A stretch of DNA of 64,000 bases from positions 98,216,365 through 98,280,364 of the forward strand of contig CM051455.1 of the NCBI GenBank assembly GCA_028274465.1, in the 5' to 3' direction. Every line of letters begins with the position of its first letter. The first letter of the stretch is position 1. A program made the translations under genes and the position numbers. Source of the stretch: Plantago ovata (Eukaryota > Streptophyta > Magnoliopsida > Lamiales > Plantaginaceae). Below the pieces are notes generated by a model, which was not told the origin of the DNA, did not search any database, and saw only the letters and a list, made by a program, of their open reading frames with translations. Positions 22,888 through 34,396 of the stretch are shown here, piece after piece.

Positions 22888-23579
22888 TAAGTATTATTGT
22901 TGTGGTTTTAAGAACTCGTGTTAATGTTCCAATTATATTTGATATGTTCTTTAACTTCAATTGCATGTTACTGTTGTATTATAGTTTTAAGATATGTTGG
23001 TGTGGTTGTAGTTTATGTTCTTGTAGTTTTAAGAAATATATAATTTTGATGTGTTGGATTTGTCCATTGAATGGCTTTAAGGGCACATGGTGTGGTTATA
23101 ATTATCTCTGTTGTGATTTTAACAAGCGTTGTTATGGATTTAAGCATGTGACGATGATGCCAATTGAGTTTGTTGAAGAAAAGGCAAGAAGAAGAGGTTC
23201 TCCAACAAGTTTATTTGAAGAAAAAAAAGCATGGAATGTTTCAACATTGTAATGACTAAAATGTTTTAAGGAACGTATTGTAAACTTGTTCATTGATATT
23301 TTAATGGCAATTCTCAAACTTTTAGACTTGTTTAATAGTGATTTTTTTTTTATTTGTGAGCAATTTTGAATTCTCGCTTATAACTATAACAAACCATCTT
23401 AAAACCACAACGTAGATTCTTAAAACGATCACCTCATATCTTAAAATCACACCAAATGACGTAAAAACCATAACAAAACACTTTCAATACTAAAATTTAA
23501 AACCACACTATAACCCCTTAAAATCATAACCAGGTCTTTCCATGATTTAGGAAAGTCTAGCCTCTCTCTAGACTTTAGC

Positions 23580-23984
23580 TTTGATAACATCATAACAATA
23601 TAATTTGTTGTAATAGACAAAGAAACAACTAGGTTTCGTCTAAGTATAATCGCTCCGTTTCAAAAATATGTAAGTATAACCTCTTCCAAAGTTTTATGAA
23701 CAGCTTCTAGAAATATGACTCCTTAGTCTTCTCCTGGACACGTCAACCCTGTAAATTCATCAGGACCAATTGATCTTTGCAAAAATCCTAAACTCTAAAA
23801 ATCCCAAATTGCAAAAATCCTAAACTCTAAAAATCCCAAATTTCCCCAAAACTAACAATGAAAAATTAAAGGGGCTATTACATCTGGTACCCCTGTTTTC
23901 AACCCAAGTACCGGAGATTGTTATTTTCACAAGAAATCTCGCGGGATTCCTTAAAGTAAAGGAATAGGAGTGTATCTAATGAGT
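23580..23984. other. flank with a 32-bp perfect tandem duplication
   Basis: After the 9-bp TSD, AT-rich sequence contains two exact adjacent copies of a 32-base unit (23779-23810 and 23811-23842, beginning GCAAAAATCC). No gene is seen. The part from about 23880 may be continuous with the mitochondrial insertion that follows. Confidence 0.6.
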
Positions 23985-24125
23985 AGGAAGGGGGCCAAGA
24001 ATTGGAGCAAGAACACTTTCCGGCCAAGTCCCATTAATTGATCATAACGATATCGTGGAAATGCTGCACGGACCCATATATAGGAATAAAAAGAGAATGA
24101 CCTTGATACTAAACCAGATCGAGCT
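23985..24125 (-). pseudogene. nad1: nuclear copy of mitochondrial nad1 (last exon fragment)
   Basis: On the minus strand two overlapping frames read [13 protein letters not shown] and then [20 protein letters not shown], a near-exact match to the conserved C-terminal part of plant mitochondrial NADH dehydrogenase subunit 1 (the family sequence continues WKVFL; here RKVFL). In mitochondria this is a proton-channel subunit of complex I. Here a single-base shift separates the two frames, and the expected ending is replaced by unrelated sequence. With retrotransposons on both sides it must be a nuclear insertion of mitochondrial DNA, not a working gene. The true insertion borders are uncertain (perhaps 23880-24235). 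Confidence 0.8.
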
Positions 24126-24217
24126 CCAATAATCACTTACAGGAAGAGGTGAATTGCTCTCTTTTCTTGAGTGGTTATACGATGTAGAGTGGTTCTTTTG
24201 ATGCTTTTGTCCACCTC

Positions 24218-25047
24218 CAGATAGATAATTCTCACTTGTCACATTTGTAAAGCCGTTTAACTCCCTGCTATTTTTATCAATTACAGATTAGTCCACCTTT
24301 TCTATTTATTACATAAACCACCCTCAATAAATAAGACTAATTACAGATGAACCCACGAATTTGACTTTCTGCGCTCTAAGCCCTAGAAATGACTATTTCG
24401 CCCCTGTCGGATTTCTGATTCTGAATAAGGTCAAACAACATAAAGTTTCATTTATTACAAATTTACCTCAAATATTTTAATTTTTACAATATTAACATAA
24501 ACTATTTAGAAATTAACCCACATACCTTTAACTATACTTCAAAATAGTCTACAAAATTATTTTAAAACAAACCCCTACAAAACAATGAATTTCAACATGA
24601 GTCCTTTTTCTTTCTTTTCCCTTTATTTAAGAAAAGAAATAAATACTAAATGAAAACTAAAAAAAAAAGAAAAACTAAAAAAACGAAGAAATCGATCGGA
24701 GATCGAAACTGTTCCAATCGGAACTGTAACAGCTCCGATCGGAGACTTTCCAGTTCCGATTGGAACTGAGAATTGGAGCGTTTCCAGTTCCGATCGGAAT
24801 TTTCCGGTGCCGGAGGTTAGGTTGAAGAAAAGAGAAAGAAAAAAATAAAGAAGAAAGCCAAAAAGAAAACTGAAAATTAAAGAAAAAAAGAGAAAAACAA
24901 AAAAAAATAAAAATCTGAAAATAGCATAAGGGTGTGTTTGGAGAGAGAAAAATTCAGAATTTTCTAAAGTTGATCAACACAAATAGGGTTCGATGTAATT
25001 CTTGAAGGGAGAAAAATGCAAATTCGGCCAACAAAGAAATTTTCCCT
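24218..25047. mobile_element. Mutator-like non-autonomous element, copy 2
   Basis: Matches the 22001-22887 element in opposite orientation over most of its length: the CATCAATTAC block, the AATTTGACTTTC block and the end block up to AATTTTCCCT at 25047. It has the same central group of GATCGGA-type palindromes (24690-24800). No target duplication was found; the left border is approximate. Confidence 0.6.
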
Positions 25048-25694
25048 ATAAAATATGAGTATATAAAACGACCAAGTAAAACTGGAATGAACTAATCTCG
25101 GTTTGAAGACTAGACATTTTCGAAAACAAAAAACAAGAGATGTACTTAATATCCTTGACTCCTTGTATATATATACTAGAATGCGCATGCCACGCTATGC
25201 GTGCCAATCGATTATTTTAAAGAGAAAATCAATAATTATTTCATGTGTTTTACCACTAAAGGTTTTTGTTAATCCTGGAGGCACACATGTTCAAATACTG
25301 TTTCTTTGGTCTCATTTTGTTGAACTTTTTTTTTAACGGACTATTACACCTTAATTTAATATCTTATCATATGAAAACAATTATTGAAAAGTTTATATTA
25401 TAAAAGTGTAAATATTATAATGTCATAATAACCTTTGTAATTATTTTTTCTATACAATTTGATATTCAACATGAACTTGTAAATTACACGGACCATTAAG
25501 AAATTAATAAAATGAAGTGTTAAATTTACGATGGGACCACCGAATTAAAAAAAATACCATCCTTCGGATGAACTCCCTCCGTCTCACAAAACTTTACCCA
25601 CTTCTCATTTGTAGTAGTTCCACAAAACTTTACCCATTTCCTAAAATGGAAGCTACCTCACACATTAAAAATATTATTTTATACACTATATTAC
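24819..25694. repeat. direct duplication, right copy
   Basis: Partner of 19831-20627, offset by 4988 bases. It is cut at 25694 by insertion of a copia LTR in the middle of the duplicated MITE. Confidence 0.8.
25573..25694. mobile_element. Stowaway-like MITE, left half
   Basis: Begins CTCCCTCCGTCTCACAAAAC like the full copy at 20507-20768 and follows it to TATATTAC, where the copia LTR starts. The right half is not in the window. Confidence 0.8.
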
Positions 25695-27685
25695 TGAAAG
25701 TATATATGTCCTAGAGACAACCAACATTCAGGACGATATGTACTTTACCGCATTTAACTTATTGGTATTTATTTATATTACATTTATTTAAGCATACATA
25801 AATACAATTGGCATTACATTTACTGAATAGATTATTTGGTTGTTTGAATTATTCTGTAAGATGTTCCCAAAGACTAAAAATAATCACCAAGTTAGTGGGA
25901 GCTTGTGTGTCAGAACTTAAGTCCTAAAATTAGCCACTAGTTGATGGTCATTGAGATATGGGATATCAATGATGCGATAGAGACTAGCATATGTTGCATC
26001 AGATCCTTCGAGGATGTAGTAGTTCTCACTGCTGTGAATAGCTTGGTTATTCATGATGGACACATGGACACTTTGGAAAGTGTTGGCATACCCAGCCGAG
26101 AAACCATTTGGTAAATTCTATTAAGTGTCTATGGGAGTATCGGATTGTAGGGTGATGTAATAGTCCTCAGACTTGAGGTCAATACTACATCATATGTGGA
26201 ATAATATACTTTGACCATGCGCAACGTTTGCACTCTTAAAGTAGGATAGATACGGCATGCGTGGGGTATATTAGGAAGCATATGGTGTGAGTGATTGGAT
26301 CAAGATCAGGATTCATTCCTCCGAATAGATTCAAGGAGAGAATACTCTACATCTCATATTTAGTGCGATCATTAGTAAGTGGCCACTGCAAAGATATATA
26401 TGAAAATGGTGTTTGGACATAATCATCTAGATCGACTAAGAAGATTGAGAGACAATGGATGAGTTATTGGAATAGACACTAATCCATATTCTAGACTCAT
26501 TCGAGTAATCGAGAATGAAAGGACCGTATCATCAAAGTACTCTACATCACATGCAGTTTGTATCTCCTCAACAAACGTTCCTTATATATTAGTATTGTCT
26601 AGTGACGATTGTCTAGGAATATTCACTGAGACTTTGATTTGATCATGCATGATATGTGAGGGCCTATGGGTCAAATACAACTAGGTGATGATTCTCCCGA
26701 TTAAGCATTAGGGTAACTAAAATGTCAATTGAATTGATAACATTTGATTTACTATTGTCAAGGACATTTCATTTTATGGAAATCATTAATTAAGTTAAAA
26801 TTAGATTTATAACTTAATTCATATATTAAATAAATATCAATTGGATTGGTAAATATTTAATTTAATATTATTGAGAAGGATTCTATTTGATAGTAACAAC
26901 TAATTAATTAAGTTGAATTGGATTCAATGGATTAATTTATACTTTTAGAAAGTAAATTAATTAAATTAGATTTAATTAATAAAAGAAGAAAAGAATAATT
27001 AAATTAAATTAGATTTAATTTAATTAAAGTTAGAATGTGCATTTGAACCAATTTAGAATGAGGTTCATGTGTTAAAAGCCCAAAAGAAAAAGGTTGTTGG
27101 TGATGGGCTTCGAACCCGTGACCTCCAGAAAAATAGTCTTCACACATACCAACTGGGCCAGGCCCATGTATAACAATATATCAGCGTTTTACCTATCTAG
27201 GGCCGCGGCTGTAGTAGATAGAAAGTAGAGTTTTGATACGTGTTGTTGCTGTTGCTGTTTTGTGGCTTTGAGCTCTCCCCCTCTTTTGGATTTCTTCTAC
27301 ACGGTTGTATTCGTTCTAACTACTTTCTTTTCTTCTTTGATTAATTCTCATTTTTATTATGATCTTTGAGATTCTTGTTTTGCTTAACGAAGATTTTGAA
27401 TATGGATTTTCTAGCATCCATGGAGAATTCATCAACGAAGAATTAAACTACGTTTGACTTGATCCTGAGGGTACGTAGGCAGCTTGGAATTGTTCTGATT
27501 TCAGTCAGATTCTTTAGAAGATCATTAATTGTTCTTTGAAGAACAAATTTATGTAATGGAAGCTGGATAACGGTACGTTATTTATATGGAGCATGTTAAA
27601 TAATCATTCAATCAACGATCCATGTAGGAAAATTTTCGAATTCCGCTGCATTAACCTTAGAGGTAATTTTCTACAATTACTAACA
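25695..27685 (+). repeat. 5' LTR of the decayed copia element (1991 bp)
   Basis: Begins TGAAAGTATATATGTCCTAG, close to the TGATAGTGTATATGTCC start of the younger copia LTRs at 44302, 49943 and 62950, and ends TACTAACA one base before a tRNA-Met primer site. It is strongly diverged from those LTRs, so it is a different subfamily or much older. Confidence 0.75.
27102..27170 (-). other. tRNA-like segment inside the copia LTR
   Basis: On the minus strand an A-box-like TGGCCCAGTTGG is followed by a B-box-like GGGTTCGAAGCCC. Its offset in the LTR (about 1410-1475) is the same as that of the TTCGA-loop hairpin in the other copia LTRs (45729-45749). It is not a complete tRNA. Confidence 0.45.
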
Positions 27686-27686
27686 G

Positions 27687-27698
27687 TGGTATCAGAGC
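27687..27698 (+). other. primer-binding site, initiator tRNA-Met type
   Basis: TGGTATCAGAGC, the standard plant Ty1/copia primer site, one base after the LTR end. Confidence 0.9.
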
Positions 27699-28495
27699 GA
27701 TGTTGATTGAATGAATTATTTACGTGTTATATTTTATATTGATTGTGAGTTTTAGATTTGAAAAATTATAATTTGTTTTCAATTAGATTGAATGAACTGG
27801 GTTCGTTAATTAATCTGTTGTCCAAATTCTTTGTATTAGATGTATGTATGAAGGAACAGAAGTTTGGGGACCTTTATTACAATTTCACAGATTCTTCTAT
27901 CTTATTGTAGCAGAGGTCCCTGCACTGTTTATATTCATAAATTCAGTCCTTCAGTTTTCTAAATTTCAATTTGACCATTAAAATTTGATTTTATAATTCT
28001 AGAAATTGTCACTGGTCCTCTGAGTATCTGATACGTTCGATTTAGCCCTCATAAATTTTAGAAACTTCATAAAAACTTTCTGGAAATTTAAAATAATCAT
28101 GAGTAGTTTATAAATTACATTTATGTCATAATATTAATCTTGGAGATTTATATTAATGATTAGATACATGTTTGACATAGCTTATAAACTAAGTTTAAAT
28201 ATTAATATATTCTTTAGAATATTATATTAATGTAGAAACTTGTTTTAAATGTTTATAAATTTCTGGAAAATTTATAAATTAGATTTATGACTTAAAAATT
28301 ATTATAAATTTGATTTATAAGTTATTTTAATTTCTTGGAAATTAATAAATGTTTTATTTTTAATTACTTTAGAAGTATAAAAATGAGACAAATTATATTT
28401 TCTTGCAAACTTTAACTCACAATTACTTGCTCACACATCTTTGAATGTCTATATGATTTACTTTAAATCAGTATAGCACTTTATGTCCGCTATTT

Positions 28496-28650
28496 ATGGG
28501 TAGGCGGCACCCACTAGTTTCCGGACCGCATCTGTCATATGCATGGGTAGGCGGCACCCATTACTAGCTTGTCCGCATATTGTATGCATGAGTAGGCGGC
28601 ACTCATTATTTGTTTGGCCGCGAATTGTATGTGTGGGTAGGCGGCGCCCT
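28496..28650 (+). repeat. leader hairpin array (four units), decayed copia
   Basis: Four units of about 46 bp each hold a small hairpin with loop AGGCGGC. Stems are TGGGT/ACCCA (28497), ATGGGT/ACCCAT (28543), ATGAGT/ACTCAT (28588) and GGGT/GCCC with a G-U pair (28635). Spacers share a CCGCAT-like word. Related arrays lie at 47155-47265 and 59087-59239. Non-coding. Confidence 0.85.
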
Positions 28651-29249
28651 ATGTTTGATAGTTATCTAAGATCTTGTTTAAGCGATTAAATACCCGACAT
28701 AAATGTTCCCCATCTAAAATTTAAGTCTCCATTTGATCGCACGACGTCACCCATCATAATTGAATGATGAATGGAACCATCTAATCTCATGAGTAATATG
28801 CACCATAGTGCTTACTCTGTTTGCCGATGGAAAATCTCTTTCATAGGTCCATAGTTGGTACTGTGTGATGGTTGTGACTTACTTGGGCTATGTCGAGTCG
28901 TCATAGCGTCAGGCATAGCCTATAGAACGTTGATCAAAGTAGTTTTGGTCAAACAATAGTTGTATTGTACAATTGGTTTAGATACCTACCTTATTTGGCT
29001 ATTACAGTGATCAGCCATAGCAGGGGCTGTAGTAGTACAGATTTGGATCTTGGCCATTAAGATTCATATTAGAAATGAATCCGTATTCTTCCAATGGGGT
29101 CGGTGAATATGATAAAATTAATGGAACTAAATAAGTCAAAAGGCCTTGATTATTTAGTCGCTGAATGAGGATATTCTGAATTGTTATTTAATTAGAGTTA
29201 AATTTAATTCACGCTTTATTTACATTATATTTTATAAGGTTGTTGTAGA

Positions 29250-31822
29250 ATGGCATTTGATGAATACTATAAGTTTGATTCATTTACCAATGACATTTTG
29301 ACTGTACTGTTATTTGCTTTTGATTTAATTGAGTTTGTCTTGGACAAGCACGTACCCAAGATTGTCTTGTGTTTGAATTTGAGTGTTTCGAGTTGGACAA
29401 GAATACTTATATTAAATACAAGGACAACTAGGTAACGTATTCGACTTAGGCGTGTGTGGTACACAAGTAGCTTGCACAACATGAGAGTATGAAGTCATTA
29501 TAGAAGATACATCTTAGAACATGTATGATGAACATTGAATTTGGTCAATCTCTATTCTAGAGTTTTTCTAAATCAGTGGGAATACAAGTCCTTATGATAG
29601 TCAATGCGTATTATCTTTAAATGTTGAAATTTGATTTCTCTTCACAAGCTCTCATATTATTTGGAATAAGAAAGTCAATTGAGGATGTTGAAATTCTCAG
29701 AAAATATTGCTTAACATTTCGTCAATTAATTTGTTGTTAAGTCACTTCATGATTTGTATTAATTTCATAGTGAATATTAAATACAATAAAAGCGAGAATG
29801 ACTAAAGCTGCTTACTACTCATAGTCTTTTGCAAGAACATCATCCATGGGTAATGGTGCTCATAGTGAACAGTTCTATTAAACCAATCCGCAAGGAATGG
29901 AAAGTAGAATGAATATACTAAGAGCTGCTCTAAGTATATTTCCATTTATCTTAAAGATGACATTGGAAGAAAGAGTAAATGTTTAACGAATAATACACTC
30001 TGTTGCAATTATAGCAATTTAATGAGAGTATGGGTAGCAAAGTTTGATTCCTTGAACTTAAAGCAATTATTGCATAAAGATTCAAACACATTATTGCGTA
30101 TTGAAAATTGGTTATGTCTATGAAGTAATTTTAGTATTGGATACTAATTACAAATGAAATTACTTTATTGATTTTTCATATGTTAAGAACATTATTTCTG
30201 TACTTGTCAAGACGATAGTGGATTTACCTACTATTTAGTCACACTAATAGTATAGATGTAGACGTCTTCAAGAACATAGATCAAAAGTTCTTAACCATAA
30301 GACATGAATTTCTCAATACACGATAAGAAGACCAACACAACAAACCAATTTTCCAAAATTATGTTATTTGTCAACTTGGTTGAACTTGTGAGATAAGAAT
30401 GACAAGTGTAAAGTAAGTTAGACTGCTTGACACCATTTGATTTGAAACATATGAATTGTAACCTTATTTTATAATTAATTGGTATTCACTATATCGTTTT
30501 GGAAAAGGATGGATAGCAAATAATAATTTAAGAAGACACGCATTGCAAGGCATGTGTGAGCATTCAAATTAGGAATTGTGTTAATTCACCATGTGCTTTA
30601 TATCTCCCTTGGTCTAAACACTTGCGCTTATGAAGATGCGAGTTCACTGCCCTTGAGAAGTACAAGGTCACAATGCTGAATAGAATGAACATGTTATATG
30701 AAGTGTTTTATTCTTTGATTGGGTCAATAGAATAATACTTAGAACATGGTTATCGATTGTTATGAAAGGCCATGTGTTCTAATAGGGTGGAATTAATTAA
30801 ACCTTATTACACATGCTTAAACCCATGATGGGTTCCATTGAAATGGAGATGCTATGTTCGACATAGATTAACCCATATACTTTGTTACACGTGCAATTGA
30901 AGCTCAATATGTATCCTAAGTATATCCTTACTAAATCAGTCTTAGAGACACATAAAAGTTATGTTGTAAGATTCTTTATTACATTGTTGAATATGGGGTT
31001 GTCCCATATATGTATTAAAGTTCTTCATGATTAATAGGATTTTAGAATGTGTTAATTTGTGAAACTATATCTCTATGTTTATAAGAGACAAATTGGATGT
31101 TGTTTCTTGACACATGCTATACTTTTCAGACTTGGAGTTTACAAGGAATGAATTAGATTGAAGTACAATGTTTGAAATGGTGTCAAAACCACAAATTAAC
31201 TAATGAGGCTGATAACTTGTCATTTAACCATTACAAAGATTCATAGGAAGAGTCGACAGTGCTTGAAGTTAGTGGGAGTAAGTTACTTGGTAATGCCCAT
31301 AAGCTAATGAAAGCATTTTGAGAGTAATCTTTTTTAAAATAAGATATTCTCATAAGTTAATATACTGCAACTTAGAAGTCTCTTCTTTGGTTAGCATTTG
31401 AGTGCTATCTTGATCACTATAACTTATTAGGTGTCCCAATATTAGAGTGCCTCATAATATTCAGGATAATTAAACGAATTCAAACGCAAATGAACAAACT
31501 CCTAGGTTATGTAAATTATCGTGAAAAATTGAATTGTATGCAATCCTTTAGAAGGACCACGATTATTTTATGTCATCGCAAGGATGAGTTTATAACCTAT
31601 AGCTAACAAAATGATATTTGATATCGATTTTGAGATGTGGCTTGAAGCCATAGGATCTTAAGAGATGGACTAGAGATTACTTAAGTTTAGAACTTAAGTA
31701 AGTTGATATTTTATTATTACACATTAATAATTTCTTTCAAGGAAAGAATTATATCAAAATGGAGCCTATGCCTACATAGTGTAGGACAATCAAAATTATA
31801 TAGTTGAGTCTGGAAGACATAC
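29250..31822 (+). pseudogene. decayed gag-pol of the old copia element
   Basis: Follows the leader where gag should begin. Traces only: a 61-residue frame at 29250 contains LIEFVLDKHVP, comparable to IEYVLEEVIP in the younger gag, and 31618-31680 holds an IDFEMWLEAI-type stretch comparable to DIDSDKWLEAMELEMD before the reverse transcriptase. Almost every frame is closed and the length is far below a full gag-pol, so large deletions are likely. The Tat insertion cuts it off before the reverse transcriptase. Confidence 0.45.
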
Positions 31823-32819
31823 TGTTGATAGGTAATTAGTGCTTTCCTCTGGAGCATGGTCGTAATTTCCTCTGGAGAGTCGTAGGGCTAAGGTTCTAGA
31901 ACGTCCTTCGCACTTCAAGTGCCTTTCGTACTGTATCTAGGACCTGAGGTATAACTTAGCAAGAGGAGGGGGGGTTAGTGCCACAAGCCCGTCTTGTCAA
32001 TGATCAAGCCGGAGGGACGAATTTACGTGTAGGGAGTTGGTAGGCTTCCCTAGTAAATGTAGAGTGAGAAAGTAGTGTGATGATTGATTACCTTGATTGG
32101 AGTGAGCCCATATTTATACTAGAAATAGAATATTTCTTGAGCACTTAGAATCGTGATAAGTATCCGGCCATGATTGAGTCTTCTATGGGCTTAGGCCAAC
32201 TTGGAGTGACCCATGGGCTTTGGCGCAGATCTTCCACTACGGCTGGCAGGGGTAAAATGGTCATCCTTGGTACCAAAGTGCTCCTAGAGCAGGTGTCGCC
32301 CTAGTACCGTCCGAGGACGGGGCAATAGGGGGATTGCCGAGCTTCTAAGGTCCGAGGACCACCTTTTCCTTAGGACATGTTAATTATTTCTTGATGTAAG
32401 GAGTTATGTCCGGCCACCTGTGGTAGTAGGGCGGAAGGACACTCGTCCGACTACCTGTGCTAGTAGGGCAGAAGGGCACCAATCTTGTTCCTCTCGGCGT
32501 GCTAGTAGGGCGAGGCTATGTAGCCGGAGGTCGTGGTGTAGCCCGAGAAGCTCTTTGCTGGGCTTGCCTTTTCCCCTAGCTGGTGGCTACTAGGATTTTG
32601 TCCTGCTAGTAGGGCGTCACCACGCTAGTAGGACAGCTCAATGGCTAGTAGGGCAGTTGTACTTTTAGGTCGAACATAAGGACTTAAGTTATTTTTCCTA
32701 GTCTTTTGTCTGGTCCGACCATGATGAAAGGTGATCGGACCCTTCTATCATGGTCAGCCCATGACGCCCTAGTACGCTCTTAGACGCCCTTAGGGGTTGG
32801 ACATATTCCGACACCAACA
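31823..32819 (-). repeat. 3' LTR of the Tat element (997 bp)
   Basis: Inverted copy of 10580-11595: starts TGTTGATAGG and ends ACACCAACA on the plus strand. The TATA box on the minus strand (32111-32118) shows transcription runs leftward. The same CTAGTAG heptamer clusters occur in U3. Confidence 0.8.
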
Positions 32820-33363
32820 TATGTCTCCCTAGTTTCCAAGTATCTTAATAGAAGATAGTTGTGGAACTATTAAGTTTAAGTCGGCCTTCCCTTCAATCTT
32901 GAAGTACGGTTCGATGTATAATTGCAAAAAGTTTTTCCTTGCGACCCGATGGTTTTCATAATCTTTCCCTCCTCCTATCTCTCCCTCCCCCCCCCTTTTT
33001 TTACGGTTCGAGTAGACGGTACTTGGACCACCAAAAAAAGGTATTTGTATGAAAGAGATTGGATCCGGGTAAGGTCATGCAGCTTCACAAGGTCGAGGAG
33101 TAGTCTTTTCTTCCTTCAGAGCACGTGTTTGGAGACGTTCCGAGGTTCTTCAAGTTTTTTTTTTTTTTTTTTTGCTCGAGGAGCCTGCCTGGTAGGGAGA
33201 GCCCTAATTCGCGTACGTTCCAGACGTTTTTTGTTAAGTCGGGACGCTCCAAGGGCAAAATCGTCTTTTCATGACGTGGCTCAATCTGGGCCTTCTGTCT
33301 CGTCGCGCGTGTGGCCTAGATTCGTCGCCACGTATGTGACGGTTTGCCTTCCCGTACTACCCT
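32820..33363 (-). other. Tat polypurine tract and spacer
   Basis: 32820-32841 on the minus strand ends in AACTAGGGAGACATA against the LTR, matching the tract before the LTR at 10580. The rest shows no gene; it has a C-run (about 32985) and a T-run (33151-33172). Confidence 0.6.
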
Positions 33364-33364
33364 C

Positions 33365-33372
33365 TTATAAAT
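33365..33372 (+). promoter_or_regulatory. TATA box for the antisense gene
   Basis: TTATAAATAGG on the plus strand, about 430 bases before the ATG at 33798, followed by a CA-rich likely start region near 33395-33425. It would drive transcription against the direction of the retrotransposon. Confidence 0.5.
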
Positions 33373-34396
33373 AGGGGTACTTAGATTCATTTGCAACATT
33401 TTCGCCCAAACTCACTCAGAGCAATTTGAACTGTCCGAGTAGCAACTGTAAAGAGCGAGGAGCGAACATAGTCGAGCGGAGTCATCGAGCAAGCTACCTT
33501 TCCTTTCCGTCGAATCAAGTAGGTCCGACTACTTCCTTGTTTTCTTTTATCTTTGCCTTTTTATGCGCCATTGCTATGTTTCTTGTACTTTGTGCTCGCT
33601 CCTTTAATGTAGTAACTGCTCCCCTTTTTAAATATCTCGTTGGCCCCTTTCCTCCCTCTGTGGTAGTCACGCTATTATTATTTCCTTGTCTTCGCGCGTC
33701 TCGGCTTTGAGACTTGGACTTAAAATATACATAAATGGACCTCTCGGACTTTCCATAACCACCGTTGATTGATGTTTTTCCTCTTCCTTTGTTTAGGATG
33801 TCCGAGAGGAGTGATAGCGAGAACATGTCCGAGGGACGTGGGTATGCGGACAACAACAGTTCTTTATCCGCGAGTTTTCTGGATAGAGAGCTGTCTGTGG
33901 TTGATGTGCCCGAGGGGGAAGAGGAGGTTGTGAGTACTCCTCCCGAGGATAGGTTAGTCGCTCGGTCTCGGGGGTGTAGGAATGAGTATGATTTGGACGA
34001 CTCATTCATCAATGATGAGGTCGAGGAGGGTGCCGCTCATAACGTACCTCCCGAGGTGATGAATGCCGTTGTTGGGGCTCTCGGGCACGATTATCGGGCA
34101 AGTGGTCGGTCGGACCCTTTAGAACCTCGGGTCATCATATTGGAAGATGATGTACCCGCCTTAAAAAATTCTGAGGCTCTTCCCATTGAGGGGAAATCTT
34201 CTTCCAAGAACACTGGGAGTCCGAGTCCTGTAAGGTATTTACCTCAGGGCTACTATAAGAGGGTGGTGACTCTCTCATCCGACGACGAGATTCGTCGACC
34301 GCCTTCAAATTTTGACGAGGCCGGTCCAAGTAGAAGTAAGCCGGCCCTTTATGTGCACAACAAGAGCAGTGATTCTATCTTTGGGGATGACGATAT

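Larger units (their letters stand above)
20883..23579. mobile_element. Mutator-like non-autonomous transposon (2697 bp, 9-bp TSD)
   Basis: Flanked by the same 9 bases, TTTGATAAC, at 20874-20882 and 23580-23588; a 9-bp duplication is diagnostic of Mutator-like elements. The ends form an imperfect inverted repeat of about 55 bp (shared core AGAGAGG.TAG.CTTTCC, then GGAAAG..CTGGTT). Inside are a CCA/GCC microsatellite, many copies of GTGGTTTTAAG in plus orientation (21400-23110) and its inverse near the right end (23395-23525), and a second nested element (22001-22887). No transposase ORF was found. It could be a Pack-MULE-type carrier of gene-derived sequence, but no donor gene was recognised. 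Confidence 0.7.
25695..31822 (+). mobile_element. old, decayed Ty1/copia element (5' LTR and interior)
   Basis: LTR, initiator-Met primer site, a leader with the hairpin array shared with the copia elements at 47 and 59 kb, then a heavily decayed coding region cut at 31822 by a Tat LTR. It entered a Stowaway MITE. Its right end is not in the window. Confidence 0.7.

Noticed and set aside
23985..24125. Plastid ndhA rather than mitochondrial nad1
   Set aside because: The [18 protein letters not shown] wording is that of mitochondrial NAD1; ndhA differs at several of these residues.
25690..27680. Solo LTR with TSD ATTAC (ATTAC also occurs at 27676-27680)
   Set aside because: A primer site and copia leader follow, and the MITE sequence does not resume, so it is a 5' LTR; the match is probably chance.
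28496..28650. CRISPR-like regular spacing of short repeats
   Set aside because: Only three to four units, stem sequence variable, eukaryotic retrotransposon leader, no cas genes.
29250..29435. A 61-residue gene
   Set aside because: Short, in the position of a decayed copia gag, with only weak gag likeness.
33765..33797. Upstream ATG at 33765 as start of the antisense protein
   Set aside because: The intervening sequence looks like the pyrimidine-rich end of an intron with acceptor TTTAG just before 33798.
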